From: Phascolomyces articulosus
Taxonomy: Eukaryota; Mucoromycota; Mucoromycetes; Mucorales; Lichtheimiaceae
DNA: 64,000 bases
NCBI GenBank assembly: GCA_025677815.1
Contig: JAIXMP010000038.1
Span: 293,443 to 357,442, forward strand
Direction: 5' to 3'
The notes beneath the pieces were generated by a model. The model did not search any database. It had not been told where the DNA came from and was given only the letters and a program-made list of their open reading frames with translations. The position numbers were made by a program, and so were the translations under genes. Every line of letters begins with the position of its first letter. Positions within the stretch are counted from its first letter, which is position 1. Positions 61,711-64,000 of this stretch are shown one piece after another.

Positions 61711-62762
61711 TATAATAATGATGACGGCTAGGGAAAAAACAACAAAGTTCTTAAAGACATTTATTTACCATATAGCAAGTTCTTTCATTGGGAATATATA
61801 TTAACCTTATGCAATGGTTTTTTTCATTTGAAAACAATGTCATAAAGAATCTATTATAATATCTATGACCTCATTTTAAATAACCATAATAAATTATAAC
61901 TTTTTATTTATCAGTGCTATATAAAAGACCTTTTTCTCAGGGAATATATTCAGTGTTTATCACTATGGTAACTGTGTCAAATATTATTATCGAAAAGGAT
62001 CGGAATCGGAAAGACTGATCCGAGAGAAAGACATCATACTATTTTAAAGCAAATTTTTATACTCTTCATCAAATCTATTGTTTGTTATACATGAAATTGT
62101 TGACACTCATGATTTCTCCTCTGTCAACTTTTCTGGAGCTTTAAAATTTATATATCAAAATCGCTAGTTAATGGGTAGTTTATGGTATATTTGATAAGAA
62201 GAGTAAATAGGCCGTCCCAAACTTGCTTTTGCAAAAATATGCACTTAAGAGAATAAATATTTTTAAATGCCGCTAAATCCATTTAAATGTGAACCCCAAA
62301 ATTTCAATGCAATTTCAATGTGAGCCTGACATTTAAATGCATTTAAATTCACCACACAGCCTTTAAATGCGTTCAAACGATTTATTTCACCTTTAAATGC
62401 ATTCAAACGGTTTACTCCACCTTAAAATGCATTTAACAGTCGTATTACAGCTTTACATGTATTTACACGCTATAATAAGTATTTAAATACATTTGTACTG
62501 GTTTATTCCTCATTAAAATAATAAAAAAAATGTATTTATTATCATAATATACAACGTTGATTTCAGTTTTTCTTATCAAAAGTTAATTCTTATATACCTT
62601 ATCAATTCAAGGATCATTTTATTTTAATGTTCAACATAAATTATTATGCTGCATTTTTATTATGTATTTTATAGAGAAAAATTATATGATGAAAGTTTTG
62701 AAGTAAGGGAGAGATTGGCTGATTGAGTATGTTGTCAGCAAAAGAGAAAGCGGGAAATACAA
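61711..62762. other. Intergenic region containing an ATTTAAAT-type repeat
   Basis: The left part is AT-rich without a gene. From about 62247 to 62520 it carries a degenerate repeat listed separately. The right end is the 3' flank of the partial gene. Confidence 0.4.
62247..62520. repeat. Degenerate tandem repeat with CATTTAAATGCATT core
   Basis: At least six to eight imperfect units of about 30-40 nt share the palindromic core TTTAAATGCATT followed by a variable CAAACGGTTTA/CACC-type spacer (for example around 62335, 62360, 62391 and 62424). Divergence between units is high. The core is self-complementary. No coding potential is seen. Confidence 0.65.
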
Positions 62763-63948
62763 CTAATAATCATCGTCACTTAGAGAACCGAAGTCATCAA
62801 CAGGGTTCATCTCTTCCTCGACAGCATCTACTTTTAAATTGCTTTTGACACGGCGATCAAAGGCAGCTTGTTGGATCTCCAAAACCTTTTGCCATTGAGA
62901 ATCGCTTAAAGTGCAGCCCCATGCAGCATTTTCATACACTTTACTCCAGTATGAGCCTTTTTTAAATTCGCGGTTCTGAATTTTCTTCATTTTTTCATGG
63001 CATTCACCTTTATCGTCCTCCTCCATGTATTCTGTGTACTCCTTTACCATTATAAAATAAATCTGAGTTGCCACTATTAGTATAATGCTCATTTTTTCCA
63101 AATTTATAACATAAATTTTTAAAACATACCATAGCATAAGCAAGTGCCACAATTTCCTTGGTTAGCTTTTCTGTTCGTTCTCTGTCATAATTTTTCTTAG
63201 AAAAATGCCGTGTAAGGAAGCATTCAGCAATACAATCAGCAAAAATGGTGCTTCGAAGACGACCATTTTTTTCTGCTAACCCTGGTCTTGTAAATCTATT
63301 ATCGTATTGGATTACATCAGCATGTGTTAAGATTGTTTTATTACATAATATGTTCAACATGGTATTACCGTCCAGTTTCTGTAATATAGTTATACAAATA
63401 CTGTCTTGGCTGTTGATATTCCTCTGGTATTAAGGTCATATCAAATGGATACTTCTTAAGGAACTTGGGTAGATTATAGTTCAAGATGTTGGATCGTTTT
63501 GTACGAATACTTGTAGTGAACTATATATGGTGATATATGGTGTTTGTATTAGATGCTTATTTTGGTATTGGAGTAACCGAGACTTAATAAATCACAAAAC
63601 TATTATTATATACCGTTTTCTCCAAGTCTTCCGATATAATGACCCTAGTATCGCTTGGTAAACCTAAAATGTCGAGCGCAATTTTTCTTGACATAACAGA
63701 TATTTCCTGTTTGTCTGGGAAGGTGTTTTCAAGAAAACCATATCTTTCAGCTGCATTCTTGAACTGCTTAAGCTGATCACCCTCAAGATTAATTGTTCTT
63801 CTATTATACCAATATGTAGACATACAGTTAATATAATATGTTTGAATTGTTAAAATTTGCTAAACAGTGGGTGTATTTAAGCCATTCTTACCGCTGCATA
63901 TTACGTTCTCGGACAGGAGTAACTACTACGTTTTCTTTATCATCGTCA
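62763..63948 (-). CDS. Unrecognised multi-exon protein, 5' part beyond the window
   Basis: Minus strand; visible exons 63892-63948, 63614-63800, 63369-63520, 63130-63295 and 62763-63062 join in consistent phase and the first visible exon needs an upstream partner past 64000. The readable protein (about 287 aa) includes NLEGDQLKQFKNAAERYGFL, MSRKIALDILGLPSD, LPKFLKKYPFDMTLIPEEYQ, RPGLAEKNGRLRSTIFADCI, YDRERTEKLTKEIVALAYAM, an acidic YTEYMEEDDKGECHEK stretch and an acidic C-terminus (VDDFGSLSDDDY). It is Lys/Glu-rich and helical-looking; no catalytic motif or known domain is recognised. It might belong to a lineage-specific expanded family. An internal ATG at 63823 lies in an intron by this model and is not the start. 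The acceptor at 63063 is chosen over an alternative at about 63043. Confidence 0.65.
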
Positions 63949-64000
63949 CTATAATTTGGATATTATTTTTATAATAGGTATATAAAATTATAATTAGCTA

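Overview
This is a nuclear window from a filamentous fungus, most probably Mucoromycota (Mucorales-like). The evidence is AT-rich DNA with long A/T runs and microsatellites, genes broken by many 45-170 nt GT-AG introns, long poly-Asn/Gln/His tracts in regulatory proteins, and recognisable fungal housekeeping genes. No bacterial features such as operons, CRISPR arrays or ribosome binding sites are present. Exon-intron models were built by hand from splice signals and reading-frame continuity. Nearly all sum to an exact multiple of three.

Layout. 1-1358 (+): C-terminal end of a disordered Ser/Gln-rich protein that begins left of the window. 1667-3698 (+): four-CBS protein (Sds23/AMPK-gamma type). 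4389-9217 (+): very large Zn2Cys6 transcription factor. 9669-10738 (-): WBP2-like GRAM protein. 12540-13046 (-): orphan disordered protein. 13-21.6 kb is a gene-poor stretch holding a decayed lineage-specific gene (about 17.0-18.75 kb) and a Tc1/mariner-IS630-type transposase remnant (about 19.55-19.98 kb). 21625-22932 (+): HSL-type esterase. 23982-28126 (+): nucleoporin Nup93/Nic96. 28479-28817 (+): small disordered protein. 29913-31773 (-): coiled-coil protein. 32820-33412 (-): RNA polymerase III subunit Rpc17. 35222-35334 (-): U6 snRNA with Pol III TATA box and T-run terminator. 35702-37000 (-): membrane-anchored alpha/beta hydrolase. 38182-41927 (+): Efr3. 43316-45046: deleted DIRS-type tyrosine-recombinase retroelement with diagnostic inverted repeats and internal complementary region. 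45942-49108 (+): ARMH3 homologue. 49399-52507 (-): GPI inositol-deacylase (PGAP1/Bst1). 52507-53964 (-): METTL4-like MT-A70 methyltransferase. 54975-56418 (+): Pex16. 56759-59462 (-): glutamate-cysteine ligase. 59908-61710 (+): secreted phospholipase C-type phosphoesterase. 62763 to the right edge (-): unrecognised multi-exon gene continuing off the window.

Functional themes are those of ordinary eukaryotic housekeeping; there is no gene cluster. Efr3 and ARMH3 are both linked in other eukaryotes to PI4-kinase recruitment (plasma membrane and Golgi) and lie about 4 kb apart with only the retroelement between them. Rpc17 and U6 are both Pol III-related and about 1.8 kb apart, probably by chance.

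The most unusual items are the compact DIRS remnant, a METTL4-like gene whose frame is broken at an A8 run, the TAATG overlap between the METTL4 stop and the PGAP1 start, and the U6 gene with UUCG-capped hairpins at both ends. I did not find a convincing new multi-gene system.
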